A stretch of 64,000 bases of DNA from Arthrobacter sp. B2a2-09. Its GTDB lineage: Bacteria > Actinomycetota > Actinomycetes > Actinomycetales > Micrococcaceae. The DNA lies in the NCBI RefSeq assembly GCF_027587375.1, contig NZ_JAMXIC010000020.1, positions 1 to 64,000 of the forward strand, in the 5' to 3' direction. How positions within the stretch are numbered: the first letter of the stretch is position 1; every line of letters begins with the position of its first letter. Made by a program: the position numbers and the translations under genes. The notes under the pieces were generated by a model that saw only the letters and a program-made list of their open reading frames with translations, was not told the DNA's origin and did not search any database. Positions 50,611 through 58,297 of this stretch are shown one piece after another.

Positions 50611-50687
50611 CCGGCCACCTAGGCGGATTCGTGGGTCTGGGCACGGGACCGCAGTACCGGAACGCAGCGGACGGACCGCACCCACGA
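50611..50687 (+). repeat. 77-bp direct repeat, copy 2
   Basis: It repeats 50019-50095, including the CACCTAG that is the LtrA stop in copy 1, but here no reading frame leads into it. It lies 177 bp before hipB and directly before the HipB-type operators. Confidence 0.88.
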
Positions 50688-50722
50688 TTTCGCGACGAGC
50701 GACCGGGGCCAACCACGCCAGA

Positions 50723-50811
50723 CCGGCACGAACGTACCGATTCGTGGCCACCAACCCTTGATTCGCCTCCCAGGGTGGCGGAAAATGGTGAAACCGGCAC
50801 GAACGTACCGG
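50723..50811 (+). promoter_or_regulatory. Two HipB-type operators before hipBA
   Basis: CCGGCACGAACGTACCGA (50723-50740) and CCGGCACGAACGTACCGG (50794-50811) are near-identical 18-bp palindromes (half-site CCGG(C/T)ACG), 71 bp apart centre to centre. They lie 53-141 bp before hipB. This is the arrangement expected for autorepression by the HipB antitoxin. Confidence 0.75.
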
Positions 50812-50863
50812 ACGTGCACAACTGCGCACGCGGGGCGCGGCAACCACGCAAGGAAGGGTGGAC

Positions 50864-51103
50864 ATGTCCCCTAAGGAATTCGCCCAGTCCCTCGGCGCCA
50901 AGGTCCGTGCCCGCCGCGCCTCCCTCAGCCTGAGCCAGTCCGACCTCGCAGACCTCGCAGGAGTCTCGGAACGATTCGTCCGCTTCGTGGAGCAGGGGAA
51001 GACCACTGTCCAATTGGAACCACTCCTCGCGGTCCTCGGCACGCTGGGCCTTGAACTCATGGTGCAACCCGCGAGCAGCCAGACTGCAAACAACCGGTCA
51101 TGA
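50864..51103 (+). CDS. HipB-type antitoxin, XRE-family DNA-binding protein
   Basis: 79 residues. The helix-turn-helix is AKVRARRASLSLSQSDLADL and AGVSERFVRFVEQGKTTVQ, followed by a dimer strand LGLELMVQP. It binds the operators upstream and neutralises the HipA kinase by family analogy. ATG 50864 has AAGGAAGG at 6 nt; GTG 50858 is in frame. It overlaps hipA by 4 nt (ATGA). Confidence 0.88.
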   Translation: MSPKEFAQSLGAKVRARRASLSLSQSDLADLAGVSERFVRFVEQGKTTVQLEPLLAVLGTLGLELMVQPASSQTANNRS

Positions 51104-52329
51104 CATTCCACCGGATCGCCGACGTATACAAGCAGGGCATCCTGGCTGCGCGCATCGAGCGGCATGAAGGCGGCACCAAGTTCAGCTACCTGCCGCGGTA
51201 CCTCGACTCAGGCGGTCCGGCCGTCGCCACTACGCTCCCGCTGACAAACGAAGCCGTGTTCACCCCAAGCGGCGCCGTCCCGCCCTACTTCACCGGACTC
51301 CTCCCGGAAGGCCGCCGCCTGAATTCCCTGCGCCGGGCGGTCAAGGCAAGCGCCGACGACGAGCTCGCGCTCCTCATGGGCGCTGGCGGGGACGCCGTGG
51401 GCGATGTCCAGACGGTCCCCCACGGTGAGCCACCCACGGAGGGAGGCTCCGCCGTCGTGCTCGATTCGAAGCTGCCGCTCGACTTCGATGCCCTGCTCGG
51501 CGATTCTGGCCTCATCGATCCCGTGGCGCTGGCGGGTGTGCAGGACAAGTTGTCGGCCGGGATGATTTCGCTCCCGGTGGCGCAAGCAGGCAAGCGCTTC
51601 ATCCTCAAACTCAATGCTCCTGAGTTCCCGTTCGTGGTGGAAAACGAGTTCCTGATGTTCCGTTATGCGCGCAAGCTGCGGATCCCCGTGAGTAGCGTGC
51701 AGTTGGTGCACGACGTCGGCGGGCGGGCCGGGCTGCTCGTCGAGCGTTTCGATCGCCTCACCGGGGCCGACGGCGCTGCGGTGCGCCTCGCCGTCGAGGA
51801 CGGGGCCCAAGTGCTGGGACTCTATCCGGCCGACAAGTACAGCGTGCCGTTCGGCGAAGTGTGCGCCGCTTTGGCGGCACACTGTTCCGCGCCCCTGCCG
51901 GCCTTGCGGAACCTGGCCATTCAGTTGGCTTTCGCTTGGCTCAGCGGCAACGGCGACCTTCATGCCAAGAACGTGTCCATAGTCCAGTCACAGTCAGGGG
52001 TTCAGTCACAGTCAGGGGTTCAGTCACCGCAGGGCGAGTACACCATCGCCCCGGTCTACGACATCCCCTCCACAGTGGTCTATGGGGACAAGACGCTCGC
52101 GCTGGGCATCGGCGGCAAGAAGAGCGGGATCTCCCGGAAGCACTTCCTTGCCTGGGCCGGGAAGCTTGGGCTCACAGAGCGCGCGGCGGAGGGAGTCTTG
52201 GGACTCGCGCTCAGGGCCTCGGGCCCGCTTATCGCGGAGCTCGACGCCGGCGCCTCACCTTTCGGACCGGCGCAGACAAGGGACTGGGTCAAGGAGCTCC
52301 GGCATCGGCGAAGGTTGATGGACGGGTAG
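51100..52329 (+). CDS. HipA-type serine/threonine kinase toxin
   Basis: 409 residues, normal for HipA. PPYFTGLLPEGRRLNSLR in the N-lobe, GVQDKLSAGMIS, the catalytic loop SGNGDLHAKNVS (Asp286, Asn291), and the metal-site Asp in IAPVYDIPSTVVYGD are intact. Family members phosphorylate glutamyl-tRNA synthetase and induce dormancy. Between catalytic loop and metal motif there is a tandem VQSQSG repeat (residues 295-312), encoded by 18-bp repeats at 51982-52035, where relatives have a short variable loop. Confidence 0.88.
   Translation: MTFHRIADVYKQGILAARIERHEGGTKFSYLPRYLDSGGPAVATTLPLTNEAVFTPSGAVPPYFTGLLPEGRRLNSLRRAVKASADDELALLMGAGGDAVGDVQTVPHGEPPTEGGSAVVLDSKLPLDFDALLGDSGLIDPVALAGVQDKLSAGMISLPVAQAGKRFILKLNAPEFPFVVENEFLMFRYARKLRIPVSSVQLVHDVGGRAGLLVERFDRLTGADGAAVRLAVEDGAQVLGLYPADKYSVPFGEVCAALAAHCSAPLPALRNLAIQLAFAWLSGNGDLHAKNVSIVQSQSGVQSQSGVQSPQGEYTIAPVYDIPSTVVYGDKTLALGIGGKKSGISRKHFLAWAGKLGLTERAAEGVLGLALRASGPLIAELDAGASPFGPAQTRDWVKELRHRRRLMDG
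51982..52035 (+). repeat. 18-bp in-frame tandem repeat inside hipA
   Basis: Units at 51982-51999, 52000-52017 and 52018-52035, of the form GTTCAGTCACAGTCAGGG. The first two encode VQSQSG exactly, the third VQSPQG. Copy number can change without breaking the frame. Confidence 0.9.
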
Positions 52330-52449
52330 CTCATTATTGTTCAGCCGTTAACAGGGACCCGATCCGGGCATAAGGTGAGGGCACCACACGATACCCGGGT
52401 GGGGCGCAGAATCAGCATTTCCATCGGCAGACAAACAAGGGAGACTCTC

Positions 52450-52596
52450 ATGTTGCTTTGGATAGCCATCATTATCGCTGTTCTCTGGCTTCTCGGCTTG
52501 ATCGGCAACATCGGTGGCGGGTTCATTCACCTGCTTTTGGTTGTTGCTGTGATCGTCCTGATCTTCCACTTCCTTCGTGGAAGATCCCGTACGTAA
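52450..52596 (+). CDS. Lmo0937-family small membrane protein
   Basis: 48 residues, mostly two hydrophobic helices: MLLWIAIIIAVLWLLGLIGN, a Gly-rich turn, then HLLLVVAVIVLIFHFLRGRS. The pattern matches the lmo0937 family, whose members are often stress-induced and of unknown function. GGGAG lies 6 nt before the ATG. It is flanked by 120 bp after hipA and 86 bp before the next gene. Confidence 0.85.
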   Translation: MLLWIAIIIAVLWLLGLIGNIGGGFIHLLLVVAVIVLIFHFLRGRSRT

Positions 52597-52682
52597 ACAC
52601 GATCCTAGGTTGACGGGCATGGCGACGCTAGGCTCGCTCTCAGAGGCGAGATGGGCTCGCCCCGAGCCAAGGGATTGAACGT

Positions 52683-53225
52683 ATGGCACAGCAGGCCGGA
52701 CACCAATCGACATCCACCACGGGCACTCTTCCGCATTCACGCTCCTACCTGAGACCAACGCGGTTGCTCTCTCAAAGCGAGCGGTCAAAGCTCCACCCAT
52801 CGGTCCTGGCAGAGGCCGAGCGCCGGGCCGCAAGCATTCAGCTTCGAGTCGCGGATGCAATCACGGCCTTCGCCGGATCGATGAACTTCGTCTACCTGCA
52901 CATATTGCTTTTCGCCGTCTGGATGCTCGTGTTCGAGCAGAGTCCGTGGCCGACGTTGACGCTGATCGTCTCGCTCGAAGCGATCTTCCTTTCGACCTTC
53001 GTCATGATCGGGCAGAACCGTCAAGCGGCCTTCCAGCAGGTGAAGGCAGATCATGACTACAACGCCCAAGAGCATCTGCTCGAGGAGAACACCGACCTGA
53101 CGCGTGCGATTCACGAGCTCACCGCCCAGATCCACCAGCGGGTCCTCGCGGAAGTCACCGCATCCACAAGCCGGGAGGCGGCGGCCGCTGCCAACCCGAG
53201 GAGGGATGAACCGACGACGCCGTAG
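52683..53225 (+). CDS. DUF1003 membrane protein
   Basis: 180 residues. After a 50-residue polar tail come two helices: FAGSMNFVYLHILLFAVWML and SLEAIFLSTFVMIGQNRQAA. QVKADHDYNAQEHLLEENTDL then starts a coiled-coil tail. The last two segments are the conserved DUF1003 signature. Function unknown. Confidence 0.87.
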   Translation: MAQQAGHQSTSTTGTLPHSRSYLRPTRLLSQSERSKLHPSVLAEAERRAASIQLRVADAITAFAGSMNFVYLHILLFAVWMLVFEQSPWPTLTLIVSLEAIFLSTFVMIGQNRQAAFQQVKADHDYNAQEHLLEENTDLTRAIHELTAQIHQRVLAEVTASTSREAAAAANPRRDEPTTP

Positions 53226-53256
53226 CCAGGGCAGACCTGCCAGACGAGTCGAACTG

Positions 53257-53790
53257 CTAGTCCGCCAACCGGTCCATCTCGGACAGCAGATCCGGGTTGA
53301 TGCGCTGCAGGACCAGATGGGTTTCGCCCCGAGGCACCGCCTTGTAGAGCACTTCCCGGGCGTCAGCGTAGCGCGTGGTGGGTGCCTTGTCGGGCCATTT
53401 CTCGGCGAGCGCCCGCACCCGCTCCGGCACGGAGTTGTGGGCGTTGCAGGCGATCTTGACCAAGGTGGCGTCGTGGTCCTGCGCGATATGCAGAATAAAG
53501 ACCTCATCGCCATCCGGGTCGTCGCTGAAGCGGCGCGTTACGCGTTCGATGATGCCCACGGCACGCTCGGAAACACCCATATCGAGCAGCGCCTGCTTGG
53601 TAATAGGGGTGTCCTTGGCGATGTCGTGCAGGTAGCCCGCGATCCGGATGTCGTCGTCGAAATCGGCGAGCGCATCCCCTACCGCCAGCACGTGCTCGCG
53701 ATACGGCCGCTTCAGCTTGTCCTTCTGGCGGTTGTGCGCCACTTCGGCAAGGACCATGGCTGTTTCAACGGTGAATCTCGGTTCGGTCAT
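53257..53790 (-). CDS. HD-domain hydrolase
   Basis: 177 residues. YREHVLAVGDAL and IAGYLHDIAKDTPIT (the HD pair) followed by VKIACNAHNSVPER identify a metal-dependent phosphohydrolase of the RelA/SpoT-HD or YfbR type. In the last motif the usual KxxD is KIACNAHN: Asn in place of Asp, so the fourth metal ligand may be altered. The substrate is unknown. 10 bp separate it from the serine hydrolase gene on the same strand. Confidence 0.8.
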   Translation of the reverse strand: MTEPRFTVETAMVLAEVAHNRQKDKLKRPYREHVLAVGDALADFDDDIRIAGYLHDIAKDTPITKQALLDMGVSERAVGIIERVTRRFSDDPDGDEVFILHIAQDHDATLVKIACNAHNSVPERVRALAEKWPDKAPTTRYADAREVLYKAVPRGETHLVLQRINPDLLSEMDRLAD

Positions 53791-53799
53791 GGCTTCATC

Positions 53800-54927
53800 C
53801 TACTGAGCCAGTTCGGTGACTGCCTTCCGCACGGCGGCGCTCAGCTCAAGGTTGCGGCATCCAGCTCCGCCCGGCTCGGCCTGTTGCGGCACGTACCCGA
53901 AAGCGAGTTCATACACAGGGTCAGCGAACCCCAAAGATGCGCTGGCGCCGTCGTGCCCGAACGCGCGGTAGCTGCCGTAAGGCGAGCGTGCATGCGATTT
54001 CATGAACACGGTCCCAAAGCAGCTGGTCTCGCCGAACACGCGGTCGATGCCGAAGACCTGCTCGGCCGTGACCGTCTGGATGGTCTCTTCGCTGAGGAGG
54101 GGCGCGACGGCGGGACGGTCGCCGTCGGGGGCAAGCCCGGTGAGTGCCGCAGCGTAGACGCGGGCCATGCCTTCGGCGCTGGCGACTCCCGCGGCGGAAC
54201 TCAGGCCGGCGGCGCGGACCTCGCGGATGTTGGGCAGGTCAAGGATGTCCCCCACTGCCGAGTTTGCCGAAAGGCCGAAATGGCTGGCGGGATCGGTCCA
54301 CGGCTGGGAAGGGTCCGCGGCCCAACGGAGGGTGGCATAGCGGGATTCCTCGGACTCAGGCAGTCCCAGGAAGAAGTGGGCGCCCGTGACCGAGCGGATG
54401 CGCTGTTCGTAGATTTCCTGGAGTGTGGACCCGGTGATCCGTCGGCAAAGCTCCTCCATGAAGACGCCGATGGTCAGGGCGTGGTAACCGAAGGCGGTCC
54501 CGGGCTTCCAGAGCGGCCGCATCTGCGCGAGTTTGGCGGCGGCTAACTCGGAGTTGTTGTATTCCGCCAGGGTAAGTCCCCCTTCGACTCCCAGAAGCCC
54601 GGCCTGGTGGGAGAGCAACTGGGCCACGGTAATCGTGGCCTTTCCTTCGGCGCCGAATTCCGGCCAGTACTTGACCACTTCGGCGTCGAGGTCCAGGAAG
54701 CCGTCCTGGACCAGCAGTGCGATGACCAGCCCGGATACTCCCTTGGAGCAGGAGAAAACACCGGTTACGGAATCCGGGCGGCGGTGCGGCCCGCCGCTGA
54801 TGTCCAGTACCTTGACGCCGCGGTGGTAGGCCGCGAGTTGGGCTGAATATTCCGGGTCCTCGCTGAGGAAACGGCCAAAGAGTTCGGCGACTGGTTCGAA
54901 TCCAAGGGCAATCGTCTGTGCATCCAC
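53800..54927 (-). CDS. Serine hydrolase of the beta-lactamase/EstB family
   Basis: 375 residues. The SxxK motif is VFSCSKGVSGLVIALL (about residue 64), and the Tyr-x-x motif is probably GYHALTIGVFM. The family includes esterases and penicillin-binding-protein-like proteins, not only beta-lactamases. No signal peptide, so a cytosolic esterase is likely. Start ATG 54927. It lies behind the tandem duplication at 54945. Confidence 0.83.
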   Translation of the reverse strand: MDAQTIALGFEPVAELFGRFLSEDPEYSAQLAAYHRGVKVLDISGGPHRRPDSVTGVFSCSKGVSGLVIALLVQDGFLDLDAEVVKYWPEFGAEGKATITVAQLLSHQAGLLGVEGGLTLAEYNNSELAAAKLAQMRPLWKPGTAFGYHALTIGVFMEELCRRITGSTLQEIYEQRIRSVTGAHFFLGLPESEESRYATLRWAADPSQPWTDPASHFGLSANSAVGDILDLPNIREVRAAGLSSAAGVASAEGMARVYAAALTGLAPDGDRPAVAPLLSEETIQTVTAEQVFGIDRVFGETSCFGTVFMKSHARSPYGSYRAFGHDGASASLGFADPVYELAFGYVPQQAEPGGAGCRNLELSAAVRKAVTELAQ

Positions 54928-54944
54928 CCGGACAGCCTAATCCC

Positions 54945-55054
54945 TTCCGCCCCCTAACCTCGCTACGCTCGGCCAGGGAACCCGGCAGAATGGGCCCACT
55001 TTCCGCCCCCTAACCTCGCTACGCTCGGCCAGGGAACCCGGCAGAATGGGCCCA
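54945..55054. repeat. Tandem 54-bp duplication at the end of the oxidoreductase gene
   Basis: 54945-54998 and 55001-55054 are identical 54-bp units with 2 bp between. The right-hand unit contains the last codons and the stop (55019-55021) of the oxidoreductase gene on the minus strand; the left-hand unit is an extra copy beyond the stop. Confidence 0.93.
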
Positions 55055-56065
55055 GCCGCCGGTGTCCATGGTCACCACGATCTTGCCCTTGGCGCGTCCC
55101 TGCTCCAGCGCAGCGAAAGCGTCGCCGATCTTTTCGAGCGGATAGCTGCGGTCCACCACGGGTTGCAGTTTCCCTTCGGAAACCAGGCGCGACAGGAATT
55201 TCAGGTCCTCTCCGCTGGGGTGCATGAAAAGGTAGCGGTACCGGACCTTGGCTTCACGGGCGCGGCTCCGGATTCCGAGGCTGATTGCCCAGAACAGCGC
55301 GGTCATCCAGACCGGGGCGGCGAGGTCCTTTAGAGCCGTCTGCGGTTCGGGCATCCCCGCGATGCTGACCACTTTCGAGCCCGGCTTGAGGATCTTGAAC
55401 GTTTGATTCAGCGTCTCCCCGCCGACGAGATCCAGCGCGGCGTCGAAGCCACTGAGTACTTCGGCCAGGTTTTCCTTCGTGTAGTCGACGACGGCGTCCG
55501 CCCCGAGCCGCCGCACCAACTCTTCTCCGCGCAGAGACGCAGTGGTGGTCACCTCGGCGCCAAAGTATTTGGCCAGCTGGATGGCGAGGGTTCCTACTCC
55601 GCCCGCGCCTCCGGAGATGAACAGCTTGGTCCCAGGCTTGACCTTGAGCTCGTCGCGCAGTGCCTGCAACGCGGTGAGGCCCGCCAAGGGAAGGCTCGCG
55701 GCCTCGGTGTAGTTGACCGACCTTGGCATGAGCGCCACGAGATCCTCGTGGACGGCGGCGTGCTCGGCAAAGGCGCCCAGCCGGGTCTTGTCCACACGGG
55801 CAAACACCCGGTCTCCCGTGGCAAAGCGGGTGACACCCGGGCCTACGGCTTCCACTATCCCGGCCAGTTCGCTTCCGGCCACCAAGGGTAGTCTTGGCCT
55901 GGTGATCACCCGGACTGCACCTTCACGCTGCTTGTAGTCCACAGGATTGAGCCCCGCGGCAAATACCTTGACCAGGACCTCGCCCGGGCCGGCAATCGGC
56001 CTGGGGACGTCCTGCAGCTCCATTGCGTCGGCGCCGCCGTAGCGGGTCAGCACATAGGCGAGCAC
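55019..56065 (-). CDS. NADPH:quinone oxidoreductase-like MDR-family enzyme
   Basis: 348 residues of the medium-chain dehydrogenase superfamily. GSELAGIVEAVGPGVTRF and ISGGAGGVGTLAIQLAKYFG (nucleotide site) are clear, and the structural-zinc cysteines are absent, as in quinone oxidoreductases. The C-terminal HSAGFPGRA tail is encoded within a tandem duplication. Start GTG 56065 directly follows the gluQ stop. Its substrate cannot be named. Confidence 0.85.
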   Translation of the reverse strand: MLAYVLTRYGGADAMELQDVPRPIAGPGEVLVKVFAAGLNPVDYKQREGAVRVITRPRLPLVAGSELAGIVEAVGPGVTRFATGDRVFARVDKTRLGAFAEHAAVHEDLVALMPRSVNYTEAASLPLAGLTALQALRDELKVKPGTKLFISGGAGGVGTLAIQLAKYFGAEVTTTASLRGEELVRRLGADAVVDYTKENLAEVLSGFDAALDLVGGETLNQTFKILKPGSKVVSIAGMPEPQTALKDLAAPVWMTALFWAISLGIRSRAREAKVRYRYLFMHPSGEDLKFLSRLVSEGKLQPVVDRSYPLEKIGDAFAALEQGRAKGKIVVTMDTGGWAHSAGFPGRA

Positions 56066-56974
56066 TTAGGCCCCTTTCCGGAGGGTTGATTGCTGATTGC
56101 CGTTCCATATCCATGGCCCGCGTGGCAATCGGGCCGGATCAAATCTATCCAAGGCCTCGCCAAGCGGCCCTCCCGGCAACCCCAGCGATTCCAGGATCAT
56201 GTCCCGCACCTCTCCCGCAGACAGCCCGACGGCGGCAAGGTCGCCGAGCGTCACTGCACCGTCGCGCTTGGCCAAGCGGGCGCCATCGCGATTCAGTACC
56301 AAGGGGACATGGGCGTATTCCGGAACGGGCACGCCCAACAAAGAGGCCAAATAGGCTTGGCGGGGTGTGGAGGACAGGAGGTCGTCTCCGCGGACCACTT
56401 GGTCCACGCCTTGCTCCGCATCATCCACCACCACGGCCAAATTGTAGGCAGTGACGCCGTCGTTCCGCCGGAGCACAAAGTCATCAACGACGCCCGTGAA
56501 TGACCCGTGCAGCCCGTCCTGAACAGTCCACACATGCGTTTCGGAACGGAGCCGGATGGCGGCCGGGCGGGAGGCCCGGCGGATCTCAAGCTCCGCCGTC
56601 GAAAGGTTCCTGCACGTCCCCGGGTAGGCACCTTGAGGCGCGTGCGGGGCGGACGGCGCGTCCTGGATTTCGCGCCGCGTGCAGAAGCACTCATATGTCA
56701 GTCCGGCGTCGGTGAGCCGTTCGATCGCGGCGTTGTACAGCCCGGAACGGTTCGTCTGTCGTACGACGGCGCCATCCCACGTCACGCCGACAGCTTCCAA
56801 GTCGCGGAGCTGCACGGCTTCGGCGCCGGCCCGCGCACGGTCGAGGTCCTCCACGCGCAGCAGGAAGTCGCGGCCAGTGGAACGCGCGAAGAGCCACGCG
56901 AGCATGGCGGTACGCAGATTGCCCACGTGGAGCTCGCCGGAGGGGCTCGGAGCGAAGCGGCCAGCGGAAGTCAT
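56066..56974 (-). CDS. gluQ: Glutamyl-Q tRNA(Asp) synthetase
   Basis: 302 residues, much shorter than GltX because it lacks the anticodon domain. FAPSPSGELHVGNLRTAM has the HIGH motif, YECFCTRREI and YPGTCRNL give the Cys ligands of the zinc site, and GARLAKRDGAVTL is the KMSKS equivalent. It attaches Glu to queuosine in tRNA(Asp). Stop is contiguous with the GTG of the oxidoreductase gene. Confidence 0.92.
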   Translation of the reverse strand: MTSAGRFAPSPSGELHVGNLRTAMLAWLFARSTGRDFLLRVEDLDRARAGAEAVQLRDLEAVGVTWDGAVVRQTNRSGLYNAAIERLTDAGLTYECFCTRREIQDAPSAPHAPQGAYPGTCRNLSTAELEIRRASRPAAIRLRSETHVWTVQDGLHGSFTGVVDDFVLRRNDGVTAYNLAVVVDDAEQGVDQVVRGDDLLSSTPRQAYLASLLGVPVPEYAHVPLVLNRDGARLAKRDGAVTLGDLAAVGLSAGEVRDMILESLGLPGGPLGEALDRFDPARLPRGPWIWNGNQQSTLRKGA

Positions 56975-57075
56975 GGCACAAGACTATGCGCCGCCGGGCG
57001 TGCCTGCAGGATTCCGGCGAGGGTCCGGGCACTGGGACAATTGCCTACGTTTAATTTCCAAAGAGAGGACCAACG

Positions 57076-57300
57076 TTGAGCTCAGCTCGAATCAAGGCGA
57101 CGGTTTCCTTGTGGAAGGCAGAAGAAGGCTGGGGGGAACTTATTCTTCCTGACGGGAAGAAATGCTTCGGGCATTTCTCGGTCATCCAGCAATCCGGCGG
57201 ATACAGGTCCCTCAATGCGGGTGATCTGGTGGAGGTCGAGTGGATGTCCGCCTCCCAAGATGAGTACGACTATGTCGCGGTGTTGATTCAGCCCCTTTGA
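57076..57300 (+). CDS. Cold-shock-domain-like protein, divergent
   Basis: 74 residues. The fold pattern is recognisable: ATVSLWKAEEGWGELILPDG stands for the strand-1/RNP1 region, KKCFGHFSVIQ for RNP2, and AGDLVEVEW for the end. The RNP1 aromatics are reduced (GWG-EL instead of GFGFI), so RNA binding may differ. Start TTG 57076 has GAGGA at 6 nt. It is followed by a strong hairpin. Divergent from gluQ. Confidence 0.75.
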   Translation: MSSARIKATVSLWKAEEGWGELILPDGKKCFGHFSVIQQSGGYRSLNAGDLVEVEWMSASQDEYDYVAVLIQPL

Positions 57301-57320
57301 GAACACAACCCGGGCAGCAC

Positions 57321-57367
57321 AAGAGCCCCTCAGCTACCGCAACGCGTTCGGTGGCTCAGGGGCTCTT
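57321..57367 (+). terminator. Terminator after the cold-shock-like gene
   Basis: An 18-bp stem (57321-57338 with 57350-57367) with two mismatches and an 11-nt loop, beginning 20 bp after the stop. The sequence ends CTCTTAT, a short T-rich tail. Confidence 0.75.
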
Positions 57368-57632
57368 ATGGTGCCGGCCGCCCTTTATGACGACGCCGAC
57401 GGGGTGCGGAAAGACGATGCTGTGAACAAGAGTCAATCAGCGGCTGCGTCCTTGCGGGACGGTGTTTCGGGTGGCCGGGTGGTGTGCCGGGGGATCCGTA
57501 GCCTGTGGGGTCCGGCGGTAGCCTTTCCCTTCGTTGCCACTATTTCAACAGGAACACTACAACTGGCGCAACGGACTCAACCGTCACTGGTCAATCTGAC
57601 TAATTCCTCAACAGAAGACGAACAGGAGATGG
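57368..57632. other. No gene supported in this stretch
   Basis: About 265 bp between the terminator and the converging TetR gene. Open frames through it lack ribosome sites and family-like sequence. Composition is normal, and I see no repeat or RNA gene. Confidence 0.5.
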
Positions 57633-58223
57633 TCACTTTGCCGAAGTTGGCTCGGCAGCGGCCCACGCGGCCAAGGCTCCGCGGAGAGCAGCACAAAGCT
57701 TGGTGGACACTTGGTCCTTGTCCAGGCCGACGGTGTTGAGCAGATCGAAAATTTCTCGGGGGTCAAAGAGGATATTCCAAAGGAACATGGCCTCATCCCC
57801 CAGGGGCCGGAGGCCGAGCTCCTCACAGGCCTCCCGGAGTGGCCGCTCCAAAGCCTCAGCCTGGATAGTCAGGTAGTAAGCGCCGGAGCGAAGACGGGCC
57901 AGGTACCCCTCGCCGGAACGGGTGTGGACCATGGAACCGCCATGCTTGATGACGAGTCCCACCCAGTGCCGGCTGACGCTCTCTAACAGCTCCACCCCGG
58001 ACGTGGTCTGGGCAACACTGAAATCGCGCAGCTTCTCGCCAACACCAAAGCGGAACGCGGCCAGGACGTCCTCCACCGAGGCGAAATGTCGGTACGCCGT
58101 TGCGGGGGAGATCTCAGCTTCACGGGCGATGTCCGTCATGCTCACCGGGCCCTTGGCCTTGGCGAAGAGCTTCCCGGCGGCCCGCACCAGCTGGCGGCGG
58201 TTGCGTTGGGTGTCGCTGCGCAT
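57633..58223 (-). CDS. TetR-family transcriptional regulator
   Basis: 196 residues. The N-terminal DNA-binding domain has LVRAAGKLFAKAKGPVSMTD and REAEISPATAYRHFASVEDV. The all-helical C-terminal half should bind a ligand. ATG 58223 has GGAAGGGGG upstream; a longer reading overlaps the aminotransferase gene. It follows the SDR-aminotransferase pair on the same strand. A TetR-like palindrome at 60382, before that unit, is a candidate operator. Confidence 0.85.
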   Translation of the reverse strand: MRSDTQRNRRQLVRAAGKLFAKAKGPVSMTDIAREAEISPATAYRHFASVEDVLAAFRFGVGEKLRDFSVAQTTSGVELLESVSRHWVGLVIKHGGSMVHTRSGEGYLARLRSGAYYLTIQAEALERPLREACEELGLRPLGDEAMFLWNILFDPREIFDLLNTVGLDKDQVSTKLCAALRGALAAWAAAEPTSAK

Positions 58224-58297
58224 GGGCGCCCCCTTCCGTGTCAGATTCCAGCGTAGCGCCTGAACAGGTGGCGCTACGCTGGCCACGTCCGCGGCAC

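Noticed and set aside
57368..57739. 123-codon plus-strand frame after the cold-shock-like gene
   Set aside because: No ribosome site or family resemblance; it runs into the TetR gene on the other strand.
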